From: an uncultured Rhizobiaceae bacterium
Lineage (GTDB): Bacteria > Pseudomonadota > Alphaproteobacteria > Rhizobiales > Rhizobiaceae
Direction of reading: 5' to 3'
NCBI GenBank assembly: GCA_951813045.1
Contig: CATOTF010000002.1
Span: 3,844,001-3,908,000 of the forward strand
DNA length: 64,000 nt
Positions 48,396 through 58,841 of the stretch are shown piece by piece (within the stretch, counting starts at the first letter, position 1; each line of letters starts with the position of its first letter). A model generated the notes under the pieces. The model saw nothing but the letters and a program-made list of their open reading frames with translations, was not told the origin of the DNA and made no database searches. The position numbers were made by a program, and so were the translations under genes.

Positions 48396-50147
48396 TCATC
48401 CATCCCCGCTTTGGGATCTTAGGTCCGTTACATCCTGCTCCTGCTGACGACGTGTCTCGATTATGCGGCGGGCAGCTTGGTCTGGAATTCCAATGCCCAT
48501 AAGAACCATTTCTCCAAGTTGCAGACTTGCCTCTACCGTCTCTGGAATAGCGTGGCTGGCGCCGCAAGCAATCAACCGCATAGCCTGAGCGCGGTCGCGC
48601 GCACGCGCATAGACAGGCAAATCGGGCCAATGTTGATGAGCGGTTTCAACCACCTGTTCCACGACACGCGGGCTATCCATTGTCACCACCAGCGCTGCAG
48701 CCCGGTCAGCTCCGAACTTGCGAAGGATGTCTGGCCTGTTGGCATCACCAAAGAATATGCCGCCGCCGGTGGAGCGATATTGTGCAACCAGACCTGCATC
48801 AATGTCGAGGCCGATATTCGGTAACTCCTGATTGTCCAGCACCGATCCAAGCATTTGGCCAACGCGACCATAACCCACAATAATGACATGGCCACTTAGG
48901 TCTGCGGATATATCAGCATCGTCCTGTTCGCTGTTTGCCTCACGGGTTCCGATGGCACGGGCAATCTTACGCGCGAAATACGCCATTGGTGGCGTCGCCA
49001 TCATGGTAAGGCCCGCAACGATCAGCATGAATTGTGCGGTGTCGTTTGGCATCAAACCAAGGGCATTCGCCATGCCGACAACAAGGAAGGCAAACTCACC
49101 GCCCTGGCCCAAAAGCAGCCCCGTTTCCAGCGCCACTGGACGGGATTCCCCGAACATACGCGAAAGGACGTAGATAATGGGACTCTTAATCAGGTAAAGG
49201 CCGACGACCGATGCGATGAGCCATATCGGTTCCGCCGCCACTTGAACAACATCAATCCCCATGCCGATTGATATGAAGAACAGGCCGAGCAACAGGCCCT
49301 TGAACGGCTCAATATCGACTTCAATCTCATGACGGTATTCAGTTTCGGCAAACAACAGGCCGGCAAGGAAAGCGCCTAACGCCATTGACAGTCCAAACTG
49401 TTCCGTCACAAACGCTGTTCCAACAATGACCAGCAAAACCAGAGCAAGAAACATCTCACGGCTGGCTGTGCTACCCACAAACCGAAATACAGGGCGGATC
49501 ACCAGACGGCCCACAACAAGAATAATGGCAACTGCAATCAGCGCCCCGCCCATTGCCCATGCAAATGCCGGGAAAACCGCGGTATCGCTCCGGGCTGCGA
49601 ACACGCCAACCAGGAACAGAACCGGCAGCACTGCCAGATCCTGGCACAATAAAATGGCGAAGCTGATGCGCCCGGTTGCAGTGCCCATACGCCGGTTTTC
49701 CGCCAGCAGCTGCATCACTATTGCCGTTGACGAAAGTGCAAAACTTGCACCCAGAATCACGGCGACCGCAATTGAATTATCGAAAAACCAAGCGACCAAA
49801 GTGATAACCGAACCTGTTACGGCAATTTGTGCCCCGCCTAATCCAAAAACCCTGCGGCGCATCGCCCATAGCCGGTCGAGTGAAAGCTCAAGCCCAATCA
49901 TGAACAACAGGAACACAACACCCAGTTCCGCCAGTAGACGGACGCCCTCTAAATCCGTGATCAACGCATAGCGCAACCATGGCAAGCCATCGGTAAAGCG
50001 CGCCAGACCATACGGCCCAATCGCCAGGCCGACGATTAGAAAGCCGAAAACCGGGCTGATCTTCAAACGGCGGAACAGTGGAACCACAATGCCCGCAGCA
50101 AACAGGAAAACCATCACCTCTCGGAGATTTAGCGCTTCGCCATGCAT
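48396..50147 (-). CDS. CPA2 family monovalent cation:proton antiporter (KefB/KefC-like)
   Basis: A 583-residue inner-membrane protein. About 12 transmembrane segments (about 10-390) include VLILGASFALSSTAIVMQLL-type helices and the GQGGEFAFLVVGMANALGLM block. A cytosolic TrkA-N (RCK) domain follows, with the Rossmann motif HVIIVGYGRVGQMLGSVL (about 427). A C-terminal helical stretch ends QEQDVTDLRSQSGDG. Such proteins exchange K+ or Na+ for H+ and are often gated by glutathione adducts or NAD(H). MHGEALNLREVMVF at 50147 is preferred over longer readings. Confidence 0.92.
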   Translation of the reverse strand: MHGEALNLREVMVFLFAAGIVVPLFRRLKISPVFGFLIVGLAIGPYGLARFTDGLPWLRYALITDLEGVRLLAELGVVFLLFMIGLELSLDRLWAMRRRVFGLGGAQIAVTGSVITLVAWFFDNSIAVAVILGASFALSSTAIVMQLLAENRRMGTATGRISFAILLCQDLAVLPVLFLVGVFAARSDTAVFPAFAWAMGGALIAVAIILVVGRLVIRPVFRFVGSTASREMFLALVLLVIVGTAFVTEQFGLSMALGAFLAGLLFAETEYRHEIEVDIEPFKGLLLGLFFISIGMGIDVVQVAAEPIWLIASVVGLYLIKSPIIYVLSRMFGESRPVALETGLLLGQGGEFAFLVVGMANALGLMPNDTAQFMLIVAGLTMMATPPMAYFARKIARAIGTREANSEQDDADISADLSGHVIIVGYGRVGQMLGSVLDNQELPNIGLDIDAGLVAQYRSTGGGIFFGDANRPDILRKFGADRAAALVVTMDSPRVVEQVVETAHQHWPDLPVYARARDRAQAMRLIACGASHAIPETVEASLQLGEMVLMGIGIPDQAARRIIETRRQQEQDVTDLRSQSGDG

Positions 50148-50438
50148 AAGTTGATCCTGCGACCCCCTTTTTAACGACCCTACCAACGTCAACTGTCTAT
50201 GTAGTGTTTGCCACAATTAGAGCAAGTTTGCTCCAATATCAGTAGGCTACCAAGGTCCTCAACTAGTGATCTCACCCGAAGACAAAACTCCTATCGTCCC
50301 TTACAGCGCTTAGTCGTAAAGTATAGGTTCGCTAACTCTCTGTTTCCGCTGATTATTCAAATGGGAAAAATCGTGATTTGGTGAATCATGTCCCTGCTGT
50401 TAACCTTGGAGAGTCTTCAGCGAAGGAGGAATTTCCCG
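50148..50438. other. Divergent intergenic region between the antiporter gene and a small secreted-protein gene
   Basis: About 290 bases. A dyad GAGCAA-GT-TTGCTC at 50220-50233 lies about 70 bases from the antiporter start and could be an operator. AAGGAGGA (50423-50430) is the ribosome-binding site of the next gene. No promoter could be called with confidence. Confidence 0.45.
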
Positions 50439-50678
50439 ATGAAAACTTTAACAACGGCACTCTTGATGAGCGTGTTTATTGCAGGCCCGGTGCTTGCCTG
50501 CCCTGGCATGTCCGCGCAGGTTGAACAGGATAGACGCCTTGCATTGGCAACTCTCGTCACGCCGGACAAACATGAAGCAATGTCCACATTTGATGCGACC
50601 AAAAAACCCCTGTTTGAAACAGATGAGTTAGAAGCCGTGAAGGACAACACGGTCGACATAACAGACGACGTCGAATAA
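50439..50678 (+). CDS. Small secreted protein, hypothetical
   Basis: A 79-residue protein whose start at ATG 50439 is set by AAGGAGGA nine bases upstream. The signal peptide MKTLTTALLMSVFIAGPVLA is followed by CPGMSAQVEQDRRLALATLV and an acidic tail ending VDITDDVE. The cysteine directly after the signal (ACPG) could be lipidated, but the preceding VLA-C is only a moderate lipobox. Function unknown. Confidence 0.65.
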   Translation: MKTLTTALLMSVFIAGPVLACPGMSAQVEQDRRLALATLVTPDKHEAMSTFDATKKPLFETDELEAVKDNTVDITDDVE

Positions 50679-50714
50679 ATCGACACGTTAGTCAGCTAGA
50701 TGCAGACTCTATTG

Positions 50715-50744
50715 CTCCAAACCTACATGTGTATTGGTTTGGAG
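50715..50744. terminator. Hairpin at the end of the lpd gene
   Basis: CTCCAAACC (50715-50723) and GGTTTGGAG (50736-50744) form a perfect 9-bp stem that overlaps the lpd stop codon. The genes on either side converge here. There is no T-run, so an intrinsic terminator is uncertain. Confidence 0.4.
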
Positions 50745-52132
50745 TAGGTTGCCATTGCTGCCTCTTTTACTGCCTCCGACATGGTTGGATGGGCGTGACA
50801 GGTGCGGCCAAGGTCTTCTGACGATCCGCCGAATTCCATCAGCACTGCGACTTCGTGAATCATTTCCCCGGCGCCAAATCCAACGATATGGGCGCCCAAA
50901 ACCCTATCGGTTTTCTTGTCAGCCAGGAATTTCACGAAGCCATCTGTGGCGTTCATCGCGCGTGCACGGCCATTGGCCGTAAACGGAAACTGGCCTGATG
51001 TATAGTCAACGCCGTCGGTTTTGAGTTGTTCTTCAGTCGACCCTACTGACGCGACTTCCGGCATGGTATAGACGACGCCCGGTATTACGCCATAGTTGAC
51101 ATGACCATGCTGGCCAGCAATCGTTTCAGCTACTGCGACGCCCTCATCTTCTGCTTTATGGGCAAGCATAGGACCATCCGTCACGTCTCCAACTGCATAA
51201 ATATTAGCGATATTGGTACGCCTTTGGGCGTCGGTCTTGACCCGGCCACGCTCCATTTCGATGCCCACGTCTTCAAGCCCCAACCCATCGGTATAAGGAG
51301 AACGTCCGGTCGCGATGAGAACAACATCGGCTTCCAGTTCAACCGTATCTCCGCCTTTTACGGGTTCAAAACTTACAAGGCCTTTTTTGCCTTTTTTAGT
51401 CACCGAAGTGACTTTGGAATTCAATTTGAAAGTGAAACCCTGTTTCTTCAACATGCGCTGGAATTGCTTGGAAACACCACCATCCATACCGCCGAGGATC
51501 GAACCGAGATATTCAACAACGGTAACCTCTGCGCCAAGGCGGTTCCAGACCGACCCAAGTTCAAGGCCGATGACACCACCACCAACAACAATCATCTTTT
51601 TCGGCACTTTTGGCAAAGCTATCGCGTGGTCAGAAGAAACAATTATCTGATCGTCAAACGAGACATCAACGCCTGGAATTCCCGCTACTGAAGAGCCGCT
51701 GGCAATGACGATGTTCTTGGTTGCGACAGTTTCCGACTTTCCGTCATCACCGGTAACAGTAACCTCATTTGGGCTGCTGATCTTACCGGTGCCATTGAAG
51801 ACGGTAATCTTGTTCTTCTTCATCAGGAACGCTACACCGTCGACATTAGCTTTCACCGTCGCGTCTTTATGTTCCATCATTTTGGGTAAATTAAGTTTGG
51901 TTTTACCCACCTCAACCCCCAACCTGTCTAACCCGTGTGATGCCTCATGGAACATCTCAGATGCATGCAGCAAAGCTTTGGAGGGAATGCAGCCTACGTT
52001 GAGACATGTGCCGCCAAGGGTAGGAGATTTCTCAACGATCGCCGTATTGAGCCCCAATTGTGCGGCTTTAATCGCACACACATATCCGCCAGGGCCTGAG
52101 CCGATTACGACAACATCAAAGGCATCAGCCAT
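50723..52132 (-). CDS. lpd: Dihydrolipoyl dehydrogenase (E3)
   Basis: FAD/NAD+ enzyme that reoxidises dihydrolipoyl groups of 2-oxo acid dehydrogenases. The 469-residue protein has the FAD-binding VVIGSGPGGYVCAIKAAQLG, the redox disulfide GGTCLNVGCIPSKALLH, the NAD-binding IVVGGGVIGLELGSVW, and the C-terminal base region ICHAHPTMSE-type RTCHAHPTMSEAVKEAA. It closes the suc operon; a MAPEG gene separates it from sucB. Confidence 0.97.
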   Translation of the reverse strand: MADAFDVVVIGSGPGGYVCAIKAAQLGLNTAIVEKSPTLGGTCLNVGCIPSKALLHASEMFHEASHGLDRLGVEVGKTKLNLPKMMEHKDATVKANVDGVAFLMKKNKITVFNGTGKISSPNEVTVTGDDGKSETVATKNIVIASGSSVAGIPGVDVSFDDQIIVSSDHAIALPKVPKKMIVVGGGVIGLELGSVWNRLGAEVTVVEYLGSILGGMDGGVSKQFQRMLKKQGFTFKLNSKVTSVTKKGKKGLVSFEPVKGGDTVELEADVVLIATGRSPYTDGLGLEDVGIEMERGRVKTDAQRRTNIANIYAVGDVTDGPMLAHKAEDEGVAVAETIAGQHGHVNYGVIPGVVYTMPEVASVGSTEEQLKTDGVDYTSGQFPFTANGRARAMNATDGFVKFLADKKTDRVLGAHIVGFGAGEMIHEVAVLMEFGGSSEDLGRTCHAHPTMSEAVKEAAMATYSKPIHM

Positions 52133-52211
52133 GGAGAGTTCCTTTGCTAAGGGTATATAGTCACTATCGGGACATGATGGTCCCGATAAATTCTTGGGAT
52201 GAAGTCAGCGC

Positions 52212-52604
52212 TTACAGCAGTGGCAATAACATCATAAGAAGTCCGATGATGGATACGGCCCAAACCAAAGACCGAATAACAGGCAAACCGCTGAGCACGG
52301 CCGGTATATAAGCAACACGCGCCCAAATCCAAATTGTTGCACCCAATACCGTTGTCTCAGTGCTGGATTGTGTAATCGCGATAAGGCCAGCCAAGGCAAT
52401 AAAGACGGGATAAGTCTGGAGAAAATTCGCAAGTATCCGCCGCATGCGTTGAGACAACATACTTGGAGTACCTTGTGCGGGAACATCCTGGTTTCCGATA
52501 GCATAAGGTAATCCGGTGCTTACAAGCGAAGCTGTAGCCTGGATACCAATAATCAGCAGCAGCAGTACGACCGACCAGAGAAGTACGGAAAGTTCAGCAG
52601 TCAT
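52212..52604 (-). CDS. MAPEG family membrane protein within the suc operon
   Basis: A 130-residue, four-helix inner-membrane protein of the MAPEG family. The first helix (VLLWSVVLLLLIIGIQATAS), the loop RMRRILANFLQTYPVFIALA (with the family's R...N...E/Q-type residues), and TTVLGATIWIWARVAYIPAV are characteristic of the YecN-like group. Function unknown. It is 24 bases after sucB and 79 bases before lpd on the same strand, so it appears to be part of the operon. A second MAPEG gene lies at 24250. Confidence 0.85.
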   Translation of the reverse strand: MTAELSVLLWSVVLLLLIIGIQATASLVSTGLPYAIGNQDVPAQGTPSMLSQRMRRILANFLQTYPVFIALAGLIAITQSSTETTVLGATIWIWARVAYIPAVLSGLPVIRSLVWAVSIIGLLMMLLPLL

Positions 52605-52628
52605 AATGAAATCCCTTATTTGGTTAAA

Positions 52629-54140
52629 TCACAAATCTAGCACGAGTCGTTGCGGGTCTTCCAGACTCTCTTTTACCCGCACCAGGAAGGTAACAGCCTC
52701 CTTACCATCAACAATGCGGTGGTCATAGGAAAGCGCCAGATACATCATCATGGCAGTAGTCACCTGACCATTTCGCACAACCGGACGTTCTTCGATTTTA
52801 TGCATGCCCAAAATGCCGGACTGCGGCGCATTCAATATGGGCGTCGACATCAAAGAACCATATACGCCACCGTTTGAAATGGTGAATGTGCCACCCTGCA
52901 TGTCATCCATGCCAAGTTTGCCATCGCGGGCGGCCCGGCCAAGACGTCCGATTTCCTGTTCGATTTCGGCAATGCTCATCTGATCAGCATCACGGACAAC
53001 GGGAACGACAAGCCCTTTGTCGGTTCCGACCGCAACACCGATGTGGGCATAGTTCTTGTAGACAAGGTCCGTCCCATCAACCTCCGCGTTGACGGCAGGA
53101 ATCTCTTTCAAAGCGTGGCATACGGCTTTTGTGAAAAAACCCATGAAGCCGAGTTTCACACCATGCTTTTTTTCAAACAGGTCTTTGTAAGATTTCCGCA
53201 GCTCCATCACCGGTCCCATGTCGACCTCATTGAACGTCGTGAGCATGGCGGCAGTGTTTTGAGCATCCTTCAATCGACGGGCGATTGTTTGGCGCAAGCG
53301 GGTCATACGTACCCGCTCTTCGCGCACTTCATCGTCAGCACTGGACGCGGGCCGGACAGCTGTGGGAACAGGTGCTGGTGCAGGCGACGCAGCATTATTT
53401 TCAAGTGCCGCGATCACATCGCCTTTCAATACCTGACCATGCTTGCCGGTTCCCTCAACCTGGTTGGAATCAAGTTTGTTTTCCGCCATCATTTTTGATG
53501 CTGCCGGGGATGCTGAAGCTACGCTCGAAGGAGCAGCAACTGCAGAACTGGCCGCCGCCGGCTGTGATGCAGCGGCGGCAGAAGCACCCCCTACACTGAT
53601 TCGTCCAATGACATCACCAGGCGCAATTACGGTTCCGGTTTGCGCCAGAATTTCTGCCAATGTACCTGCACTGGCGGCTGGAACATCCATCGCCGCCTTG
53701 TCTGTTTCAAGTTCAACTATCGGATCGTCGACCGCTAATGTATCGCCTACAGCCACATGCCATTGACCCACTTCCGCCTCCGTCACGGATTCACCGGCAC
53801 TTGGTGCAATGACATCGATTAATTTTGAGCCACCGGAAGAGCCACCGTCTCCCTCCGCGATAACCGGGGCAGCCGGGGCAGCAGACACAGCTTCCTTGCC
53901 TCCTCCTTCGCCAAGCGAAGCAAGCAAGGCATCCACGCCGACGGTTTCACCTTCAGCCGCTATGATTTCCTGGAGTACGCCATCTGCCGGTGAAGGCACT
54001 TCCATGCTCACCTTATCGGTTTCCAGTTCAACCAGAGGCTCGTCGGCTTTGACCGCGTCACCTGTTTGTTTCAGCCATTTTCCAATGGTCGCTTCTGTTA
54101 CTGATTCACCCAGCGTCGGAACGCGAACTTCTGTTGCCAT
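52629..54140 (-). CDS. sucB: 2-oxoglutarate dehydrogenase E2 (dihydrolipoyl succinyltransferase), two lipoyl domains
   Basis: Core subunit that transfers succinyl groups to CoA. The 503-residue protein has two lipoyl domains: the first with ETDKVSMEV (Lys43), the second with ETDKAAMDV (Lys147). A peripheral-subunit-binding domain (about 212-245, [20 protein letters not shown]) and the catalytic domain, ending [13 protein letters not shown] with the active-site His and Asp, follow. Linkers are Ala/Pro/Ser-rich. Most SucB proteins have one lipoyl domain; two are the rarer form. Order here is sucA-sucB-MAPEG-lpd. Confidence 0.95.
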   Translation of the reverse strand: MATEVRVPTLGESVTEATIGKWLKQTGDAVKADEPLVELETDKVSMEVPSPADGVLQEIIAAEGETVGVDALLASLGEGGGKEAVSAAPAAPVIAEGDGGSSGGSKLIDVIAPSAGESVTEAEVGQWHVAVGDTLAVDDPIVELETDKAAMDVPAASAGTLAEILAQTGTVIAPGDVIGRISVGGASAAAASQPAAASSAVAAPSSVASASPAASKMMAENKLDSNQVEGTGKHGQVLKGDVIAALENNAASPAPAPVPTAVRPASSADDEVREERVRMTRLRQTIARRLKDAQNTAAMLTTFNEVDMGPVMELRKSYKDLFEKKHGVKLGFMGFFTKAVCHALKEIPAVNAEVDGTDLVYKNYAHIGVAVGTDKGLVVPVVRDADQMSIAEIEQEIGRLGRAARDGKLGMDDMQGGTFTISNGGVYGSLMSTPILNAPQSGILGMHKIEERPVVRNGQVTTAMMMYLALSYDHRIVDGKEAVTFLVRVKESLEDPQRLVLDL

Positions 54141-54227
54141 ATCGTCAATCCAATCTTTAGACCGTTTTTATTGGTTTAGGACGCCTCGTTTCGTCCCATA
54201 TATTAAATTTACGCCGGGACTGGCACC

Positions 54228-57200
54228 TTAACCCCCCAGCGCCTCTTCCAAAAACGCTTCCAGTTGAACCAGATGTCGAGACATCTGACCCGTTGCTGGT
54301 GAAGCCGCCGCTGTACGGCCTGCATAACGCGCACGCGAATGTTTTGCTTCAATATGGGCCAAAACCCACTCCAGATAAGGTTCAATAAAGCCCCAGGCCC
54401 CCATATTTTTGGGCTCTTCTTGACACCATACAATTTCCGCCTTTTTGAAGCGTGACAGTTCATTGATCAATGCTTTTGCCGGGAACGGATATAGCTGCTC
54501 AACGCGCAGGAGGTAGACGTCATTAATACCCCGTTTTTCCCGTTCTTCGTAGAGATCAAAATAAACCTTACCGGTACACAGCACGACGCGCTTTATCTTG
54601 TTGTCTTTTACGAGCTTGATTTTTTCGCCCTCGTATATTTCTGCATCATCCCACAACAGGCGGTGAAAGCTGGTCTCAGTTCCAAATTCCTCCAGTTTGG
54701 AAACCGCACGTTTATGGCGCAAAAGACTCTTGGGCGTCATAATGATCAGCGGCTTACGGAATTCACGTTTCAACTGACGGCGAAGGATATGGAAATAGTT
54801 CGCAGGGGTCGTACAATTAGCCACCTGCATATTATCTTCTGCGCAAGACTGTAAAAAACGCTCCAAACGCGCTGAAGAATGTTCTGGTCCCTGCCCCTCA
54901 TATCCGTGCGGCAACAGCATAACCAAACCACACATGCGTAACCACTTGCGCTCTCCCGAAGAAATGAACTGGTCGATAACCACCTGTGCACCGTTCACGA
55001 AATCTCCAAACTGTGCTTCCCAAACCGTCAGTCCGTTAGGTTCTGCAAGGGAATATCCGTATTCATATCCAAGCACCGCTTCCTCGGAAAGCATTGAGTT
55101 TATGACTTCATAACCGGCGGAATTCTCTCCCAGGTTGGACAGCGGGATATAACGATCCTCACTTTCCTGATCGTAAAGAACTGAATGGCGTTGCGAGAAC
55201 GTGCCCCGTTCACAATCCTGGCCCGAAAGGCGGATTTTTATGCCTTCCAGCTGTAATGTGGCAAATGCAAGCGCCTCCCCGGTTGCCCAGTCGAGGCCGG
55301 TGCCGGTTTCGATCATTTTTGCGCGGTTATCCATGAACCGTTGAATAGTGCGATGTGCCTTAAACCCATCTGGCACTTTGGTGATTGTTTCACCAATTTT
55401 TTTCAATTGGGGCGTGGTTACACCGGTCTGACCCCGCCGCGGGCCTTCCACACTGTCTGCAACTTTGAGGCCTGACCATGCGCCATCCAGCCAATCGGCT
55501 TTATTGGGTTTGAAACCGTCTGCAATTTCGAATTCTTCATCCAGTTTAGCGCGAAATGCAGCGATCTGATCCGCTTGACCTGTTTCTCCTATCAAACCTT
55601 CGGATTTCAATCGTTCTGCATATTTTGTCAGCGTGGAAGGATGTTTTTTTATCTTGCGATACATGATCGGCTGGGTGAACGCCGGTTCATCACCTTCATT
55701 GTGGCCGTATCGACGGTAACAGAACATGTCGATAACGACCGGTTTGCCAAAATGCTGTCTAAATTCGATAGCGACCTTGGCCGCGTAGACCACCGCTTCC
55801 GGGTCATCCCCGTTTACGTGGAATATTGGCGCTTCGATCATTTTCGCCACATCTGAAGGATAAGGCGACGAACGGGAAAACCGCGGGTTGGTGGTAAAGC
55901 CAATCTGATTGTTGATAATAAAATGAATGGAGCCACCGGTAATGTGGCCTTTCAAACCTGAAAGTCCAAAACATTCCGCAACAACCCCCTGTCCGGCAAA
56001 GGCCGCATCCCCGTGTAACAACAGAGGAAGTACACAGGACCGGTCACGGGTGCCATCCTCACGACGCGGCATCAGCTGATCCTGTTTTGCCCGCGCTTTA
56101 CCGAGCACAACTGGATTAACAATCTCAAGGTGTGACGGATTTGCGGTGAGAGACAGGTGGACGTTATTGCCGTCAAATTCCCGATCAGATGACGCACCAA
56201 GGTGATATTTTACATCACCGGACCCTTCAACTTCGTCCGGCTTATAAGAACCACCTTTAAATTCGTGGAACACTGCACGCAGCGGTTTACTCATCACATT
56301 GGTGAGCACATTCAAGCGACCCCGGTGAGCCATGCCCAAAATGATGTCCTGTACGCCGAGTTGCCCACCACGTTTGATGATTTGTTCAAGCCCGGGGATG
56401 AGAGCTTCACCACCATCAAGGCCAAAACGTTTTGTACCTTTATATTTTACATCAAGAAATTTCTCAAAACCTTCTGCCTCAACGAGCTTGTTCATGATCG
56501 CCAGTTTACCGGGCTTAGTAAATTCGATGCTCTTGTCAGGGCCCTCTATTCGTTCCTGAATCCATGCTTTTTCCTGGGGATTGGAAATATGCATGAACTC
56601 CACACCCAATGTTGAGCAATAGGTGCGCTTTAGAATTTCCAGCATTTGCGGGACAGTCGCAAATTCCATACCCAATACATTATCGAGAAATATTTGGCGG
56701 TCGTAATCCGATTCTAGAAAACCGTAAGAAGACGGGTGAAGCTCGTTGTGATCTTCCTTGTTTTCTGCAATGCCCAATGGGTCAAGATCTGCGTGCAGGT
56801 GTCCGCGCATACGGTAGGCACGTACCATCATGATGGCGCGAATGGAATCACGCGTCGCCTGCTGAACATCCTGCAGTTCCGGTGCGCCAGTTTGAGCTTT
56901 TTCCGCCAATCTGGCGCCAAGCTTACTTTCGGAGACAATATCATCATCCGCCCAATGGCCATCCAGCGCCGATGTTAGCTCACCATTAGCATGGATAGGC
57001 CAATGCGATTTTTTCCATGAAGCGCCTTGGGCATTCTTGATAATGTCATCGCCATTATCACCAAGGTCGCCAAAAAATTGCTGCCACTCGGCACTGATCG
57101 ATGAAGGATTGCGCTTATAATCCGCGTAGAGCTCTTCTATATAACCGGCGTTGCCGCCGTATAAGAAAGATGTATTGGCAAAGGCTTCATTCGCTTTTTC

Positions 57201-57230
57201 ACGGGCCATCTGCTTTTCACGGGGGGTCAC
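54228..57230 (-). CDS. sucA: 2-oxoglutarate dehydrogenase E1 component
   Basis: Thiamine-diphosphate-dependent decarboxylation of 2-oxoglutarate and transfer to lipoyl-SucB. The 1000-residue protein opens with FANTSFLYGGNAGYIEELYA, carries HRGRLNVLTNVMSKPLRAVF, the ThDP-binding VNGDDPEAVVYAAKVAIEFR with the following RRYGHNEGDEPAFTQP, and ends in QEEPKNMGAWGFIEPYLEWV. It starts at GTG 57230 just after a GGAGG; ATG 57209 is an alternative. It follows sucD by 60 bases. Confidence 0.97.
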   Translation of the reverse strand: MTPREKQMAREKANEAFANTSFLYGGNAGYIEELYADYKRNPSSISAEWQQFFGDLGDNGDDIIKNAQGASWKKSHWPIHANGELTSALDGHWADDDIVSESKLGARLAEKAQTGAPELQDVQQATRDSIRAIMMVRAYRMRGHLHADLDPLGIAENKEDHNELHPSSYGFLESDYDRQIFLDNVLGMEFATVPQMLEILKRTYCSTLGVEFMHISNPQEKAWIQERIEGPDKSIEFTKPGKLAIMNKLVEAEGFEKFLDVKYKGTKRFGLDGGEALIPGLEQIIKRGGQLGVQDIILGMAHRGRLNVLTNVMSKPLRAVFHEFKGGSYKPDEVEGSGDVKYHLGASSDREFDGNNVHLSLTANPSHLEIVNPVVLGKARAKQDQLMPRREDGTRDRSCVLPLLLHGDAAFAGQGVVAECFGLSGLKGHITGGSIHFIINNQIGFTTNPRFSRSSPYPSDVAKMIEAPIFHVNGDDPEAVVYAAKVAIEFRQHFGKPVVIDMFCYRRYGHNEGDEPAFTQPIMYRKIKKHPSTLTKYAERLKSEGLIGETGQADQIAAFRAKLDEEFEIADGFKPNKADWLDGAWSGLKVADSVEGPRRGQTGVTTPQLKKIGETITKVPDGFKAHRTIQRFMDNRAKMIETGTGLDWATGEALAFATLQLEGIKIRLSGQDCERGTFSQRHSVLYDQESEDRYIPLSNLGENSAGYEVINSMLSEEAVLGYEYGYSLAEPNGLTVWEAQFGDFVNGAQVVIDQFISSGERKWLRMCGLVMLLPHGYEGQGPEHSSARLERFLQSCAEDNMQVANCTTPANYFHILRRQLKREFRKPLIIMTPKSLLRHKRAVSKLEEFGTETSFHRLLWDDAEIYEGEKIKLVKDNKIKRVVLCTGKVYFDLYEEREKRGINDVYLLRVEQLYPFPAKALINELSRFKKAEIVWCQEEPKNMGAWGFIEPYLEWVLAHIEAKHSRARYAGRTAAASPATGQMSRHLVQLEAFLEEALGG

Positions 57231-57290
57231 CCGCCTCCATTATCTGCGCTGCATTTGCAGCAGTTTAAGCTTCAGTTCGTTTCGTTCAGT

Positions 57291-58193
57291 CTAGTCATCC
57301 AACAATGCCACAAGGGTCTCACCCAATTTCGCAGGCGATGGTGATACTCTGACCCCTGCAGCTTCCATAGCTGCAATCTTATCGTCCGCGCCGCCTTTAC
57401 CGCCGGAAATTACAGCACCGGCATGCCCCATCGTGCGTCCGGGAGGGGCGGTACGACCTGCTATAAATCCAACCGTTGGTTTTGAGCGGCCCTTTTTAGC
57501 TTCATCTATCAAAAACTGCGCCGCATCTTCTTCCGCCGATCCACCGATCTCTCCGATCATAATGATGGATTTGGTTTCTTCGTCTGCCAGATACATTTCC
57601 AGCACATCGATAAATTCCGTACCCTTCACCGGATCACCACCAATGCCGACTGCGGTTGTTTGCCCAAGGCGCGCATTGGTTGTCTGGAACACGGCCTCGT
57701 AAGTCAGCGTACCGGAGCGAGAGAGAATGCCGACCGAGCCTTTTTTGAAAATGCTACCGGGCATAATGCCGATCTTGCATTCGTCCGGTGTCAGAACACC
57801 TGGGCAGTTTGGCCCGATCAGGCGTGAATTAGATTTAGTCAGTTTTTCCTTTACCCGCACCATGTCGAGAACAGGTACCCCTTCGGTGATCGCTATGATC
57901 AGTGGAATTTCCACGTCAATCGCCTCTTCAATGGCTGAGGCGCACCCTGCTGGTGGTACATAGATGACAGACGCGTTTGCACCTGTGGCTTCTTTTGCGT
58001 CCCCAACCGTTGTAAAAATTGGCAGTTTTTCACCACCGCTTCCTTCCCACTCAGTCCCGCCTTTTTTGGGGTGGGTACCGGCAACCATTTGTGTGCCATG
58101 GTAGGCAAGCGCCTGTTCTGTATGAAACGTACCGGTTTTACCGGTCAGCCCCTGCACAATGATTTTTGTATCTTTATTGATGAGAATGGACAT
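57291..58193 (-). CDS. sucD: Succinyl-CoA synthetase alpha subunit
   Basis: With SucC it converts succinyl-CoA, ADP and phosphate to succinate, ATP and CoA. The 300-residue protein has the CoA-binding N-terminus [20 protein letters not shown], the phosphohistidine site [20 protein letters not shown] (His in GHAG), and [20 protein letters not shown]. Its start overlaps the preceding lipoprotein gene by one base (TAATG). Its partner sucC lies 2.3 kb upstream instead of next to it. Confidence 0.98.
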   Translation of the reverse strand: MSILINKDTKIIVQGLTGKTGTFHTEQALAYHGTQMVAGTHPKKGGTEWEGSGGEKLPIFTTVGDAKEATGANASVIYVPPAGCASAIEEAIDVEIPLIIAITEGVPVLDMVRVKEKLTKSNSRLIGPNCPGVLTPDECKIGIMPGSIFKKGSVGILSRSGTLTYEAVFQTTNARLGQTTAVGIGGDPVKGTEFIDVLEMYLADEETKSIIMIGEIGGSAEEDAAQFLIDEAKKGRSKPTVGFIAGRTAPPGRTMGHAGAVISGGKGGADDKIAAMEAAGVRVSPSPAKLGETLVALLDD

Positions 58194-58837
58194 TATTTCT
58201 CTCTTACCTGGGAAATGACGAATAGGACGCCCACATCATTGGATGTGGGATTATTGAGGGGGCCTTGCGGCGTGAGTAGGTGCCCGGATTGTGCAAAACG
58301 ATAGCCGATTCCCGACCCTCTTTCGGCAAACCGCCTTATACGGGGGTCGGAGGACAGGGCCTGGGTAATTTCGGAACGGCTGCGTTCGCGGGAGCGAAAC
58401 AGCACCTGACAGTTTTTGGAACCATCAACTGATGCTCCCAGTTTGACGATAAACTTTTCATCCGGTGACAGGGCATCTTGAATGGTGAAGGCATGTTTGC
58501 CTTTGCCAGATTTAATCGGGGTATCAATTTTGTAATCGGCTTTCACCAAAGCTGTTTCAGTCCCCTCGAACTTTGGCCCCTGACTGGTGCAGAATTTAAC
58601 GGCGTGGGAAATACCCTGCTCAACTGAAACAGTTTTGTCGAAACTGGCTGAAGTTACCGCGGCCCGGTTGGCACTCTGGTTAACGCTCAAACTCCCCGGT
58701 ATTGTTGGCCCCGCCGCACGGGGAGCCACCGTTGATGAAACACTTCCTGTGCGGGTCCTGTCAGGGGTGCTTGCGCATGCGGATAAGGCTACCGCTAATA
58801 CTCCCAACCCCATCATATTGACCACAGACAATTGCAT
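58193..58837 (-). CDS. Cassette protein E: putative lipoprotein coupled to sucD
   Basis: A protein of about 214 residues. [20 protein letters not shown] is followed by the lipobox Cys in LSACAS, so it is probably lipid-anchored. The next stretch is Thr/Ser/Arg-rich. The folded part (about 65-205) includes [20 protein letters not shown], then [38 protein letters not shown] and [21 protein letters not shown] recognise no family. An earlier in-frame start at 58861 is possible. Its stop codon overlaps the sucD start, so sucD translation depends on it. Confidence 0.75.
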   Translation of the reverse strand: MQLSVVNMMGLGVLAVALSACASTPDRTRTGSVSSTVAPRAAGPTIPGSLSVNQSANRAAVTSASFDKTVSVEQGISHAVKFCTSQGPKFEGTETALVKADYKIDTPIKSGKGKHAFTIQDALSPDEKFIVKLGASVDGSKNCQVLFRSRERSRSEITQALSSDPRIRRFAERGSGIGYRFAQSGHLLTPQGPLNNPTSNDVGVLFVISQVREK

Positions 58838-58841
58838 TTCT

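Noticed and set aside
49426-49971. 181-codon plus-strand reading inside the antiporter gene
   Set aside because: Arg/Thr/Ala-rich product with no motif, opposite conserved transmembrane segments; shadow.
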